DNA from: Latrodectus hesperus
Lineage: Eukaryota; Arthropoda; Arachnida; Araneae; Theridiidae
Assembly (NCBI GenBank): GCA_037975125.1
Contig: CM075857.1
Coordinates: 74,233,345 to 74,297,344 of the forward strand
DNA: 64,000 bases
Direction of reading: 5' to 3'
A program made the translations under genes and the position numbers. Of this stretch, positions 49,368-60,078 are shown piece by piece. Below the pieces are notes generated by a model, which saw nothing but the letters and a program-made list of their open reading frames with translations, did no database searches and was not told the DNA's origin. Each line of letters begins with the position of its first letter. The stretch's first letter is position 1.

Positions 49368-49872
49368 GGAGTTTTTTTCTTTTTTTTCTTCTCATTCTAA
49401 GGAAAGCAACCTGCAAATAAAAAAGAAAAAAAACACACACAAACAACAAAGAGCAAAATTTAATATTACAGATAGCCCTGATCAATCGGACTCTGGCTGA
49501 TACACAAAATTATATGGAATTATATACTATTAAATATAAAATAAAAATATATCAAAATAGCACAAAATAATTATCTAACACAACAGAATTTTTAACACTA
49601 ACTAAATTTACAAATAGACACATTGTTATTATAAAAAACATTTTTTTTATTATGTACACATGTAACAACAATTGAAATTTGAATTTAAAAAAAACATATT
49701 AATTTAATATCTGAAAAAAAGAAAATAATTAAGTTTGGTTATTCAGCATTCTACTGAGACTATCGGCATTCTGATGTAATTTGCCCTTTCTGTGAACAAT
49801 ATCAAAATTTAAGCTTTGAAGCACCAAAGCCCACCTTAAAAGTCTGGGATTAGATCCTGTATGATGTTTTAA

Positions 49873-52800
49873 TCAAACTAAAGGGTTGTGATCAGTTTCG
49901 ATAATAAATTTATACTGACCATCTAAATAATATTTTAATTTAGTAACAGCAAAAATTATTGCTGCACATTCCTTTTCTATAGTGCTATAATTTTTCTCAG
50001 ATTTTGAAAATTTTTTACTCAGAAATAGAATAGGGTGATCATTTTCATTTTGATCTCTCTGAGATAAAACTACACCTATTCCCAAGCTTGAGGCATCACA
50101 TTGAATGATAAATTGTTTTTGAAAGTCTGGACTGTAAAGTACAGGCTTCTTTATTAAATTGTTCTTTAATTCTATGAATGCCTTTTCGCAGTTATTATTC
50201 CATATTACAGTTCCCTTCTTGGACTTCCCTTTTAACTGGTCGGATAAAGGCGCAGCAACTACCGAAAATTCTGGTGTATTCTTGCGATAGTACCCAACAA
50301 GACCTAGGAAAGCACGTACTTCGATTTTGCTTGAAGGACGTTCGAAATCGGTAATGGCTTTCACTTTAATATCACCTGGTGTTCTTTGAACTTGTCCTAC
50401 AAAGTGTCCCAAATATTTAACACGAAGTTGAGCGAATTTGCACTTAAGGCGTTTTACAGTCAATTTCGCAAATCGAATCTTCTCCAGAACACATTTAAGA
50501 TGTTGGATGTGATCAGACCAGGTAAGTGAATATATAGCTATGTCATCTAAATAAGGCACAGCAAAATGTTTGCAATTTTTTAATAATTCAGCCATTAACT
50601 TACTGAAATAGTATGGGGCATTCTTCAAACCGAATGCCATTCTCAAAGGTTTATAAACACCAAATGTCGTCGTAAATGCAGCATATCTTTGAGCCTTAGG
50701 ATTCAAAGGTATCTGCCAATAACCTAGTGTTAAGTCTAATAAAGATATGAACTTCGCTTTCGAAACGGATTCAACACGCTCTTCAATATTTGTTAATGGA
50801 TAATATTGTGTTCTGGTAACCTCATTTAACCTGCGATAATCAATGCACGGACGAGGTTCTTTTCCAGGAGCTTCAACTAATATTAAAGGTGATGTGTAAT
50901 CGGATTCCCCTGGTTCCACCACCTTCAATTTCAACATCTTGTCTACTTCCGATTTCAGAATTTCTGTCTGTCGTGGGGACATTCGATATGGTTTAGCTAT
51001 AATAGGTTTATTAGATTCTAACTCGATGTCCAGTTCAGCCAGTTCTGTACAACCTGGTTCATTTGAAAAAATATCAATAAATTGAATCAAAAGTCTACTC
51101 AATTGTTTCTTCTGATCGTCCTCTAACTTTTCATTAAAACAGCTTTCAGGAAAAGTCTCTAAAAGGGTAGATGAATTAATTTCAAAACTTGGGATATCTT
51201 CTTTCTCAGAATCAATATCTTCATTATCAGAATTAGAGGTAAAAATTAAATTAACATCTTCTGGACGCTGAAAATAAGGTTTTAACATATTTACATGGTA
51301 TACATGTAATTTTTCCTTATCGGGAAATTGTATTACGTAATTTGTGTCCGATAGTCGTTTTACTACTTTTCCTGGACCTATCCAATGAACAGAAAATTTG
51401 TTTGATCTAGAAGGTGCAACAACTAACACAAGATCATTTTCTTTAAATTCTCTTTTCGTAGTCTTACGGTCATACCAAAGTTTCTGTTTTTCTTTAGCCT
51501 CTGTCATATTTTGCGCAGCTAATTCTTGGCATCTTTTCATTCTATTTAAAAGATTAAAAACGTAAGCAATCACACTATCTTCTTCAATGGTTTTACCAGT
51601 TAGATTTTCATATAATAGTGTTACGGGTGTTCTTAAATTCTGACCATGGACTAATTCTGCAGGAGAATATCCAGTGCTATCATGAATGCAAGTTCTAAGA
51701 GCAAAAAGTGCCTGAGGTAAAATCTTCTCCCAATCTGTACCTTTTTCTAAGCAAAGGACTTTCAGTATTCTCTTTAAAGTTCTATGCAATCTCTCAACAG
51801 GATTGCTTTGGGGATGCTGAACGGAACTATGCACAACTTTAATACCAAATTTTTCTAAAAATTCTGATGTCAGGACACTCATGAAAGATGTTCCTTGATC
51901 ACTTTGCAACTCCCTAGGAAAACCCATGCGGCTAAATATCTGAAGAAAAGCATCAATCACAGTAGTAGAACGTATATCTGGTACTGGGATGGCATCTGGA
52001 TACTTGGATGACATGCAAATGGCTGTTATAATATACCGGTTACCACAGGAAGTTATAGGTAAAGGACCACATGCATCAACGTTAATTCTTGTAAATATTT
52101 CCGGAATTACTGGAACCAGTTTCAAAGGAGCCCTTTTCTTATCTTGAGGCTTTCCTACTCGTTGACATTTGCCACAAGATTTAACAAAATTTTCAATTTC
52201 TTTAAAGCAGTTAGGCCAGTAGAAAGTTTTGCACAGCATATCTTTTGTTTTAGTTATACCTAAATGAGCTGCAGTTATCTCATGGCAGATCCCTTTTAGT
52301 TGGTTACGAAACTTCTTGGGCACAACTAATAATCTTCTTACAGTTCCATCATTGTCCATTTTATTATAAAACAACAATTGATTTATTATAATATATTTAT
52401 TGTCTTTTGAAGATTGTCGTTTAGCTTGCTCAAAGAGAGGTTTCAAATCTTCGCACACCTTTTGTTCCCGAGCAAATTCTTCTGGAGATGTTTTTATCAA
52501 ATCCATCCCTTCAACTTCGGTTTCTAATGGTGGCAAAATTGTATTTTGCTCTAATTCTTCATTTTGTTTAGTTTGGAAGCAAGACCTAGAAGATTCTATT
52601 TCAGAATCAATAATCTCTTTATTCGTGCTATTTTCCTTCCGTCTTTTTTGAGCTCGAGTTTCTATAGCATTTATCATATGTATTTTCACCTCCTCATGCT
52701 TTTTAATTTCCTCAAATAAAGCGGCTGTTTTGTTTCCCAGTAAATATCTTCCTTGATCCAAAGAATCTCGAAGAACTGCTGCCTTTGTCAAAATGTGACC

Positions 52801-53802
52801 TAATTCACAATTTATTTCAACCTCGGCAATAGGTAAGCATACTAAAGTTTCATCAAGAGGTGTTCTTAGCCAAACCTTTTCCTTCGTGAACATATCAGGT
52901 TTCACGTATTTTCCACAAATCAAATCAAGAGTTGCTCCAGTGTCTCTTAAGATTGGCATTTGAATTCCATTAACAGTGCCGATACTAGTGTAAGGAGCCA
53001 TCAACTCATTAAATGTACTTCTAGCAATTTCGTTGGATGCTACCGATTCTAAGTTCTTTTTTATTTTGTCACACTGAGGCCGCAAATGACTATAAGAACC
53101 ACACTCATAACATCGGAGTTGTTTTCGTTTTTCAAATTCCTTTTCATGTGAATAATTAGAATTTTTATTCTCGACTCTTTTAGGAACATGAGATTTATGA
53201 TTCCGAACTACTTCATTAAACTTAAAGGCACGGTTTTCATTTTGTTGACGAAAACCAAAATTATTTCGAGGGAGTTTTGTAAAATCTTTCGTCTTAAAAC
53301 TATCTCTTAAACTTTCATATTCATCTATTTTCTCTGCCAGATCATACGGCGAATTTATTTTAAGCCATTCCGCCAAAAAATGTTCCTTAATTTCAATTGG
53401 CACACGACGTTTCAATTGATCTGTTACCATTAGTTCCTTAAGCTGTTCAAATGTCGTTATTTCTAATTCCGTAAGCCATTCCGTAAAGTAACTATTCAAT
53501 TCTTGTGCATAATTTCTCCATGATTTTTCTGACGTTTTCTGGTGTTTAAGAAACAATTGTCTTAATTTTTCGCTATTTAACTTGAATCGTTTAAGAATAA
53601 GTTCCTTCACGTAATCGTAATCATCAGCCCTTTCTGGAGGTTCTCTAGCTAACATGTTAGATATCTCTGAAGGTAAAGCACTTACAAGATAAACTACCCA
53701 TTCGTTTTTTGGAATATGAGCCATTTCTGCTCTACGCTCAAAATTTATTAAGTATAAACTCATCTCATCTTTCTTTTCATCGAATTTTTGCGTTATTTGC
53801 AT
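49873..53802 (-). CDS. Gypsy ORF2: SCAN-like capsid, protease, integrase, RT, RNase H
   Basis: 1309-codon polyprotein for reverse transcription and integration of the element. Residues ~1-170 are a SCAN-like capsid domain (EWVVYLVSALPSEI, LKRFKLNSEKLRQLF). A CCHC zinc knuckle (CYECGSYSHLRPQC) lies at 231-244 and the aspartic protease DTGA at 287-290. The integrase zinc region has H507, H513, C543, C546. Integrase catalytic residues are D576, D635 and E670, with 34 residues between the last two. A KFSVHWIGPGKV module is at ~802. Reverse transcriptase spans ~935-1110 with YLDD at 1084-1087, and RNase H starts at D1236 with E1276/E1278 and D1304. The ATG overlaps the ORF1 stop by one base. A TGA at 49873-49875, where relatives have Trp, ends the frame inside RNase H; similarity continues in frame for ~50 codons to ~49740. 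This one break probably makes the copy defective. Confidence 0.93.
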   Translation of the reverse strand: MQITQKFDEKKDEMSLYLINFERRAEMAHIPKNEWVVYLVSALPSEISNMLAREPPERADDYDYVKELILKRFKLNSEKLRQLFLKHQKTSEKSWRNYAQELNSYFTEWLTELEITTFEQLKELMVTDQLKRRVPIEIKEHFLAEWLKINSPYDLAEKIDEYESLRDSFKTKDFTKLPRNNFGFRQQNENRAFKFNEVVRNHKSHVPKRVENKNSNYSHEKEFEKRKQLRCYECGSYSHLRPQCDKIKKNLESVASNEIARSTFNELMAPYTSIGTVNGIQMPILRDTGATLDLICGKYVKPDMFTKEKVWLRTPLDETLVCLPIAEVEINCELGHILTKAAVLRDSLDQGRYLLGNKTAALFEEIKKHEEVKIHMINAIETRAQKRRKENSTNKEIIDSEIESSRSCFQTKQNEELEQNTILPPLETEVEGMDLIKTSPEEFAREQKVCEDLKPLFEQAKRQSSKDNKYIIINQLLFYNKMDNDGTVRRLLVVPKKFRNQLKGICHEITAAHLGITKTKDMLCKTFYWPNCFKEIENFVKSCGKCQRVGKPQDKKRAPLKLVPVIPEIFTRINVDACGPLPITSCGNRYIITAICMSSKYPDAIPVPDIRSTTVIDAFLQIFSRMGFPRELQSDQGTSFMSVLTSEFLEKFGIKVVHSSVQHPQSNPVERLHRTLKRILKVLCLEKGTDWEKILPQALFALRTCIHDSTGYSPAELVHGQNLRTPVTLLYENLTGKTIEEDSVIAYVFNLLNRMKRCQELAAQNMTEAKEKQKLWYDRKTTKREFKENDLVLVVAPSRSNKFSVHWIGPGKVVKRLSDTNYVIQFPDKEKLHVYHVNMLKPYFQRPEDVNLIFTSNSDNEDIDSEKEDIPSFEINSSTLLETFPESCFNEKLEDDQKKQLSRLLIQFIDIFSNEPGCTELAELDIELESNKPIIAKPYRMSPRQTEILKSEVDKMLKLKVVEPGESDYTSPLILVEAPGKEPRPCIDYRRLNEVTRTQYYPLTNIEERVESVSKAKFISLLDLTLGYWQIPLNPKAQRYAAFTTTFGVYKPLRMAFGLKNAPYYFSKLMAELLKNCKHFAVPYLDDIAIYSLTWSDHIQHLKCVLEKIRFAKLTVKRLKCKFAQLRVKYLGHFVGQVQRTPGDIKVKAITDFERPSSKIEVRAFLGLVGYYRKNTPEFSVVAAPLSDQLKGKSKKGTVIWNNNCEKAFIELKNNLIKKPVLYSPDFQKQFIIQCDASSLGIGVVLSQRDQNENDHPILFLSKKFSKSEKNYSTIEKECAAIIFAVTKLKYYLDGQYKFIIETDHNPLV

Positions 53803-54224
53803 TAATTGAATTTTTTAGCATGTTCAGTCCTATTTGTAACTGATTCTGTGTTCGAAATTGCAGCATTTGAAGAGATTTCCAGACGTTTCATTTCCAAAAT
53901 ATGTTCTCTTTCTTCACGTCTTTCTTCTTTTTCTATTTCTTCTCGCCTAACTCTTTCCTCTTTTTCTAAATCTTCTCTCCTAATTCTTTCCTCTTTTTCT
54001 AGTATTTCTCGCCAAATTCTTTCCTCTTTTTCTTCCTGTTCCCTTTTAACTCTTTCCTCGATTACCCTATCTAATATACATTTTACTTCTTCCTCGTTAA
54101 AGTTTTTACTAGTTAAAATTAATTTTTTAATATCTGGGATTTTAAAAGAATCTGGAACCATTTCCCCTAACTCTTCAGCTACTTCTACTAAATCTTCATT
54201 TTTCCCCTGTGCTAAAAAAGCCAT
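53802..54224 (-). CDS. Gypsy ORF1: short acidic coiled-coil protein
   Basis: 140 codons. The first ~65 residues (FLAQGKNEDLVEVAEELGEM, then PDIKKLILTSKNFNEEEV) look globular and helical. Residues ~66-115 are four or five tandem ~11-12-residue units of the form EKEERIRREDL, predicting a long charged coiled coil. A short polar tail ends in KKFN. It occupies the gag position but has no zinc knuckle, which lies in ORF2, so it may be the N-terminal part of gag (assembly or multimerisation). The stop and the ORF2 start form TAATG. Initiation at 54224 is the first ATG of the open frame. Confidence 0.85.
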   Translation of the reverse strand: MAFLAQGKNEDLVEVAEELGEMVPDSFKIPDIKKLILTSKNFNEEEVKCILDRVIEERVKREQEEKEERIWREILEKEERIRREDLEKEERVRREEIEKEERREEREHILEMKRLEISSNAAISNTESVTNRTEHAKKFN

Positions 54225-55587
54225 TTTATTTATTAACGCTTTATCTCAGAAGAGATGCAAATCTGAGAGAAACAACAGACTACACCCACCTATATGCAAA
54301 ATTTCGTAAATAACTATAGAAATTATTTAACACACTCTACTAATATAAAACATATCCATAACATTTAAAAAAACTTAAATGAAAACAAACTATATTGTAA
54401 TACAACAAATAGTGTATAGATAGAAAATCATATATTTTGAAAAGAAGAACAAGTTTATTAAATCTTCTACTCTCGATTTCAAGTTTTTTTATCACCAAGC
54501 TAATGCTTGATACTCAGATAAATTGAATTATTAATCAAAAATGTATAAATTTTATAAAATCAGATTCTTATACAAATACTACTATATTAAATCAGAAAAT
54601 GAAATTATACATATTTTTAATTCAAAATATAGAACATTACAATATATATTTTTATATGTAATAGCAACAATATAAATTAAAAGCTTTAACTAATCTAAAC
54701 CAGAAATCAGCTTTCGATTTCAAATCAATAAACCTAGTTAGTTAATCATACACGACATGAAAATGATAATAACGTGCGATATTTTAAACAGTAAGAAAAT
54801 ATCTTTTCAAATCTTTATCAATGAAAATAAACATATGCGTTTTTAAATATCAAATAAATCAGTTTGATACTTTGCAAACAAAAATCAAAAACATATCAAT
54901 AAATCTCACATTACTTTAAATTCAAACCTATTTGTAATCATGTACTTTCGTTTTCACATAACGAAATCAAAACACCTTTCTAAAATATATTACTCTCATA
55001 AAATCTACTTTCTATATCAGTGCAACATTCAAAAAAATTATGAATATAAGTGTACTTTCGATTTTACACATTAATCTATAACAACATAGTTATTTTAACA
55101 TATTCCTACGTGAATTGAAATACATCAACCACATAAAAATTATGAAATGCAAATTTATAATAAGATACACTTTTCTTATAAAAAATATTACACTGTAAAT
55201 TCGAATACACGAAATACAGAAATTAGTTTTTGTAATCATGGAATACACCATTTACAAACTTATAAGCAAAATTAATTGATATAGCATGAACACTGTAAAT
55301 TCGAATACATGAAATACAGAAATAAGCTTTGTACTATGGAATACACCATTTACAAACTTATAAACAAAATTAATTGATATAACATGAAAAACCACGTAAA
55401 TAAGATTGGAACTAAATATTCTCATAAATTTATATAACATTCCAAACTATTTATTTTCAATAGTAGCCAGAGAAAGATTGATCAAAATGGCCTACCTGTA
55501 TTCCAACATTTCGGCACGTAATCCATTATAGTGCACATAATTAATTTCCATAGTGGATGCTAATGCAAAGCATTAAAAAAGCATCAA
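54225..55587 (-). other. Gypsy 5' leader
   Basis: 1.36-kb AT-rich, non-coding leader between primer site and ORF1. It contains a 100-bp tandem duplication at 55191-55388. The short frame at 55252-55440 is an artefact of that repeat. Confidence 0.75.
55191..55388. repeat. Tandem duplication in the Gypsy leader
   Basis: Unit 1 (55191-55290) and unit 2 (55291-55388) both start CACTGTAAATTCGAATACA and end near GATATARCATGAA. They differ at several bases. Confidence 0.92.
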
Positions 55588-55600
55588 ACCGCTGCCACCA
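55588..55600 (-). other. Primer binding site, tRNA-Leu type
   Basis: TGGTGGCAGCGGT on the minus strand, 12 bases inside the 5' LTR. It is complementary to the 3' end (CCGCTGCCA plus CCA) of common eukaryotic tRNA-Leu. Complementarity weakens after 13 bases. Confidence 0.7.
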
Positions 55601-55612
55601 AAAACATAAGTT

Positions 55613-55823
55613 TGTTATGAAACAAACTAATGACTCCAATTTTGAAACATACACATTTAATTAAAAAAAAGAACAAAATTTACAAGGAGTCATGTATGGG
55701 TTCGCGACAATCCTCTCGCCTGCTTCGCGTACAACGAGAGTCTCAGAATCCAAAAAAAAAAAAAAAAAAAAAAAAAAAAACATAGGATCTTAAAATCAGA
55801 AGTGCCGATGGTGAGACATTACA
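55613..55823 (-). repeat. Gypsy 5' LTR
   Basis: 211 bp, TG...CA, direct repeat of 49140-49343. Contains an A-run of about 28 on the plus strand (55753-55780). Confidence 0.95.
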
Positions 55824-55827
55824 ATAT

Positions 55828-56525
55828 CTGCATTGATAGCACATAATTAATGTTCCATTTTGATATGTTTTTCTTTCTGTTTGTATCTAGCAATTACATT
55901 AGCGTTTTTTTAAAATTACGTAGCTTGAATTTTCTGAGTTAAGGTTTCTCGCCTCCTCAGCCAGCCTATGTGCTCCCTCATTCCAACTCCTCAATGCCAA
56001 CATACGCAGATATATACTGAAAAGTACAACTTTTTCTCAGGTGGAAAATTTTCTCTGTGATGGTCATTCTGTGCGAGCATGGAGTCTCCATTACCTATCA
56101 CCTCCAGGGCAGCCCTGGAGTCAAAGAAAATGACGAGCCCACTGGCTTTCTCAGTATTATTCAATGAAATATTCATTCGTAAGGCCTTTAGGATTGCCGT
56201 TAGTTCGCAAGTAAAGTTGAAAGCGAAGTTTCCTTCTCTAATATTTTTTTGCATTTTCTTGTCATTAGTCAGAGTGATAGATATGCTTGCCCCACCGTTC
56301 AGAATCGTTTCATCTGAGGATCCATCAGTGTTCATTCGCACAAGGTCATGTCCCAAATAAGTTTCATAGTTGAAATTCCTTCAGCTTTAACCATGGCGCC
56401 GGATCCTTTTTCGAAGAGTGATCTAGTAGGTTCAAGTTGATAACAGTATTTGGGGGAAGGCAAGGTTCCTGAAGCAAAATGAATCTTTGTTCTAACTTGA
56501 GAATTCTCGAATTTCTGAATCAAAC
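55828..56525 (-). pseudogene. LINE RNase H region (5' half of the LINE split by Gypsy)
   Basis: Minus-strand frame 55991-56356 reads MNTDGSSDETILNGGASISI, then CELTAILKALRM and FFDSRAALEVIGNGDSM. These supply the Asp, Glu and Asp of an RNase H catalytic site. Upstream, 56332-56523 (FASGTLPSPKYCYQLEPTRS) is in another frame. Downstream to 55828 a shifted frame reads RLAEEARNLNS, the end of RNase H. It then meets the Gypsy boundary, and the C-terminal zinc region continues at 49135 on the far side. Confidence 0.83.
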
Positions 56526-57355
<830 letters not shown>

Positions 57356-57584
57356 TATTTAAATACAGTTACTTTATAGAGGTCCTGTTGCCTTTATAAA
57401 TTCTTAATTCATTATTTACTAATGCACTCAGTCCCAGCCAATTTTTAATGTTTTGAAAATATAATAATCATTTAAATAAGTAAATTGCTTGAATAATACA
57501 ATGATAATTTTTAACTGAATAGCAAATAAAATTATCTAAAACTAAAAAAAATCTAGGTTAAAGCTTATCTATGAAAGACTAATG

Positions 57585-57741
57585 AATACCAGCGCAAGTC
57601 GACATATAAGAAAGTTGACATCCTCGCCAAAGAAGCCCGAGATAACCTTCAATTTTCCAACAACCTCACTGATGCTGATGCAACAGCCAGCCAAAAACTA
57701 CTTCATGCTTTTTCTCAGAAGCACTCCATTCCTCATCTAAA
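57585..57741 (+). pseudogene. LINE RNase H end (5' half of a LINE split by Tc1)
   Basis: Reads KKVDILAKEARDNLQFS and DATASQKLLHAFSQKHSIPH. This matches the end of a LINE RNase H (ADxLAKEAR) and the linker after it. The frame stops at the Tc1 boundary and the protein continues at ~59255. Confidence 0.72.
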
Positions 57742-57744
57742 CTA

Positions 57745-59250
57745 CACTTGTATCCATAAATTAAGAATAATAGAAGTTCAGGCAAAGAAAGAGATAGATA
57801 CAAAACAAATGTGTGACTTATTTGTAAAGTCTATTTATTAAAATAAAGGTAAAGAGCAAAAAAGATGCTATATCTTTGATATCATTAATAAAAATTGCAA
57901 TTTTTACTCCCTGAGGGAAATTTCATAAAAAAGAACCTATAAACAAAAATTAATATTATATGGTTGGTTTGATGGTTAATACATATTGTGCCCCCAGACG
58001 ATGCAATACAGGACGTAAACATAGACATGCTGAGTATCAAATTATCGATCTGATCTTGGGGAATAGTTCACCACTCATTAAGCAATGCTCTCCGAAGCTC
58101 CAGTAGACATGTAGGAGGAGGTTTACAGGCTGCAATTCGTCGGCCAAGCATGTCCCACACATGATCTTTTGGATTCTAGTCCGGTGACTATGCTGGCCAG
58201 TCCATATGGGTGATATACTCCGATTGAAGGCAATAGTCTACAGTGTTTGCATGGTGATGACGGGTGTTATCATTCATAAACAGAAATTCTGCACACATGG
58301 CATCCTGAAAAAAAAGTATATGTTGTTTTAGAATGATATCTCGATAGTTGTGGCCTGTCATGGTTACATTCTGAAAATGCAGGTTGGTTATGGAACCCAG
58401 AATAATTCCTCCCCAAACGAGCAATCCTGCAACATCGTAACGGTATCGTTCAGTGGTGTTCTCTTGATGGTAACGGGTACCTGGCCCTCTCCACATGAAG
58501 TTTTGCGAGAATCAGACTGAAAGCTAAACCTGGACTCTTTGGAAAATATCACACAAGACCACTGTTACGGTGACCACAATGCATGCTCTCTACTCCAAGC
58601 TAACCGCAGGCGACGGTGAGTTGTGGTAAGTGGAACACATCTGACAGGCCTACGAACATATAGACTAATGTGTCCTAAGTGTCTGTACACGGTCTGCCTT
58701 GAAAGTGTGGTACCGGTACTTTAATGGAACTGACGAGACTGGTCTGATGCTGTGCTCCGTCTGTTTCTTTTGGAAGTAACTGCCAAATACTGGTCCTCAT
58801 TTGGCATTGTAATTCAGAGGCGACCTGTGTTGTAACGGCTACTCACATTTCCATCATCTTGGAACCATTTCCAAAGCCTGGAGATGACACTCTGGGGGAT
58901 TCTAAGATCCTCGGATACTTCCAGCTGGGTTTGTCCACATTCCAAATGGCCGATAATTCTACCACGTAAAACATCATCCAAATGCTTCCTTTGTGTTATA
59001 ACTATGCAGTTATCGCACTGAAAGGCTTTTAAAGCGCTTGTGAACAATTTTACTCCTTTGCAACCATTCCTTATGTACCCCTCTGTTACACTCTCGTCAT
59101 TGTGACGCACTATAGGCACCATATAGTGGTTTCTTTTAATTTGCATATTATTCTTCAGGATGTGTGTGATAATTCTACATGTGAATTTTTTATTTTAGAG
59201 CTTAATTTCTGTGTGATTCTGAATTATCCTTTATTTATGGACTTTATTTA
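57745..59250 (-). mobile_element. Tc1-like transposon with decayed transposase (copy 2)
   Basis: The left end follows TA and reads CACTTGTATCCATAAATTAA. The right end has the inverted CCTTTATTTATGGAC. On the minus strand, 58814-59146 gives the DNA-binding region (KHLDDVLRGRIIGHLECGQT, then VSEDLRIPQSVISRLWKWFQ). 58188-58496 gives MWRGPGTRYHQEN, FLFMNDNTRHHHANTVDYCL and the following block; the second catalytic Asp is preserved in MNDN. The third acidic block is at ~58140-58190. Frameshifts separate the pieces. Homologue of the element at 21355-22783. Confidence 0.87.
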
Positions 59251-59254
59251 TGAA

Positions 59255-59560
59255 CTCTTCGCAATAATAAATAGATTGAGCGCTAAACAACTTAAGGGAA
59301 TGAAAATATCGCCCAATGCCATCGAAGCTATAGTAGCGGTTCTCACTTCACACTGCACAGATTCACTGAGCTCCCTCCTGACTATATCTTTGATTGCCCT
59401 GCCACATTAGCAAAGCTTTTCAGGATCCATCTCCATCACCCCGCACTCCTCTGTTTCCCGAAAGTTATAGATGTGGCCAGATCTGTCTTGGACCCTTTTG
59501 GATCAATTCGATTCCATTGCACTACTTTACTAGTTAAGACAACAGCTCCTTGGTGAGTTA
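59255..59560 (+). pseudogene. LINE C-terminal end (3' half of the LINE split by Tc1)
   Basis: INRLSAKQLKGMKISPN in one frame, then DYIFDCPATLAKLFRIHLHH in another. This is the same RLRTxHFxGMxI ... CP motif order as at 48985-49135. Coding similarity fades at ~59530. Confidence 0.72.
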
Positions 59561-59975
59561 TATAATTCACCTAAGAGTAGTTATTTCCATTGCACTACTT
59601 AGTTTTTAGAGTTTATTATTTCCATCTTAAACTGACAAAATTAAAAATTTCACAATTCACAGAGTCATATTTTGAATTGCAACTGCATAAAAGATTTTCT
59701 GAAATAAAGAATGATAAATTTATAAAACTTGCTTTATATTTAATCTGTTGCTAGTTTTAATATTGCTATAAAATTCTCCTTCTAATTTTTGAAATATTCT
59801 GCAATATTAAAAATCTGAAACCGTATTTATGTATTATTTTGATTATTAGTTATATTAAAAATGATAAACCCTGAATTTTTTTTTCTTACATTTTTCTCAG
59901 AAATTAGCACAGCCTATGTAAAAAAATATTTTTAATGAAATAAAATATTTCTGATGCAACTTGAGTGTCAATATG
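59561..59975. other. AT-rich sequence, diverged repeat unit
   Basis: 59665-59825 has a diverged relative at ~60445-60620 (shared TTTGAATTGCA, AATAAAGAAT.ATAAAT, TTTTARTATTGCT). Function unknown; possibly related 3' LINE tails. Confidence 0.45.
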
Positions 59976-60078
59976 TTAATTTTTAAATAAATTATATTAA
60001 TGTATTTTTACATTAATATAATTTTAAATAAATTATATTAATGTAAAAATACATTAATATAATTTATTTAAAAATTAA
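59976..60078. repeat. 103-bp palindrome, 49-base perfect arms
   Basis: Arms 59976-60024 and 60030-60078 are exact reverse complements around TAAAT. Each arm also contains a smaller palindrome (ATTAATGTA...TACATTAAT). Confidence 0.96.

Larger units (their letters stand above)
49140..55823 (-). mobile_element. Gmr1-like Gypsy LTR retrotransposon, nearly complete
   Basis: Direct LTRs (49140-49343, 55613-55823), a 4-bp target duplication ATAT (49136-49139, 55824-55827), a primer site, a polypurine tract and two ORFs give a complete 6.7-kb layout on the minus strand. Domain order is coiled-coil ORF1 / SCAN-like capsid, CCHC, protease, integrase, reverse transcriptase, RNase H. Integrase before reverse transcriptase is the Copia-like order known in Gypsy only for Gmr1-like elements. 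It inserted into a LINE lying on the same strand. Confidence 0.94.

Noticed and set aside
53806..54309. 167-codon Ser-rich plus-strand frame
   Set aside because: Antisense of the Glu/Arg repeats of Gypsy ORF1.
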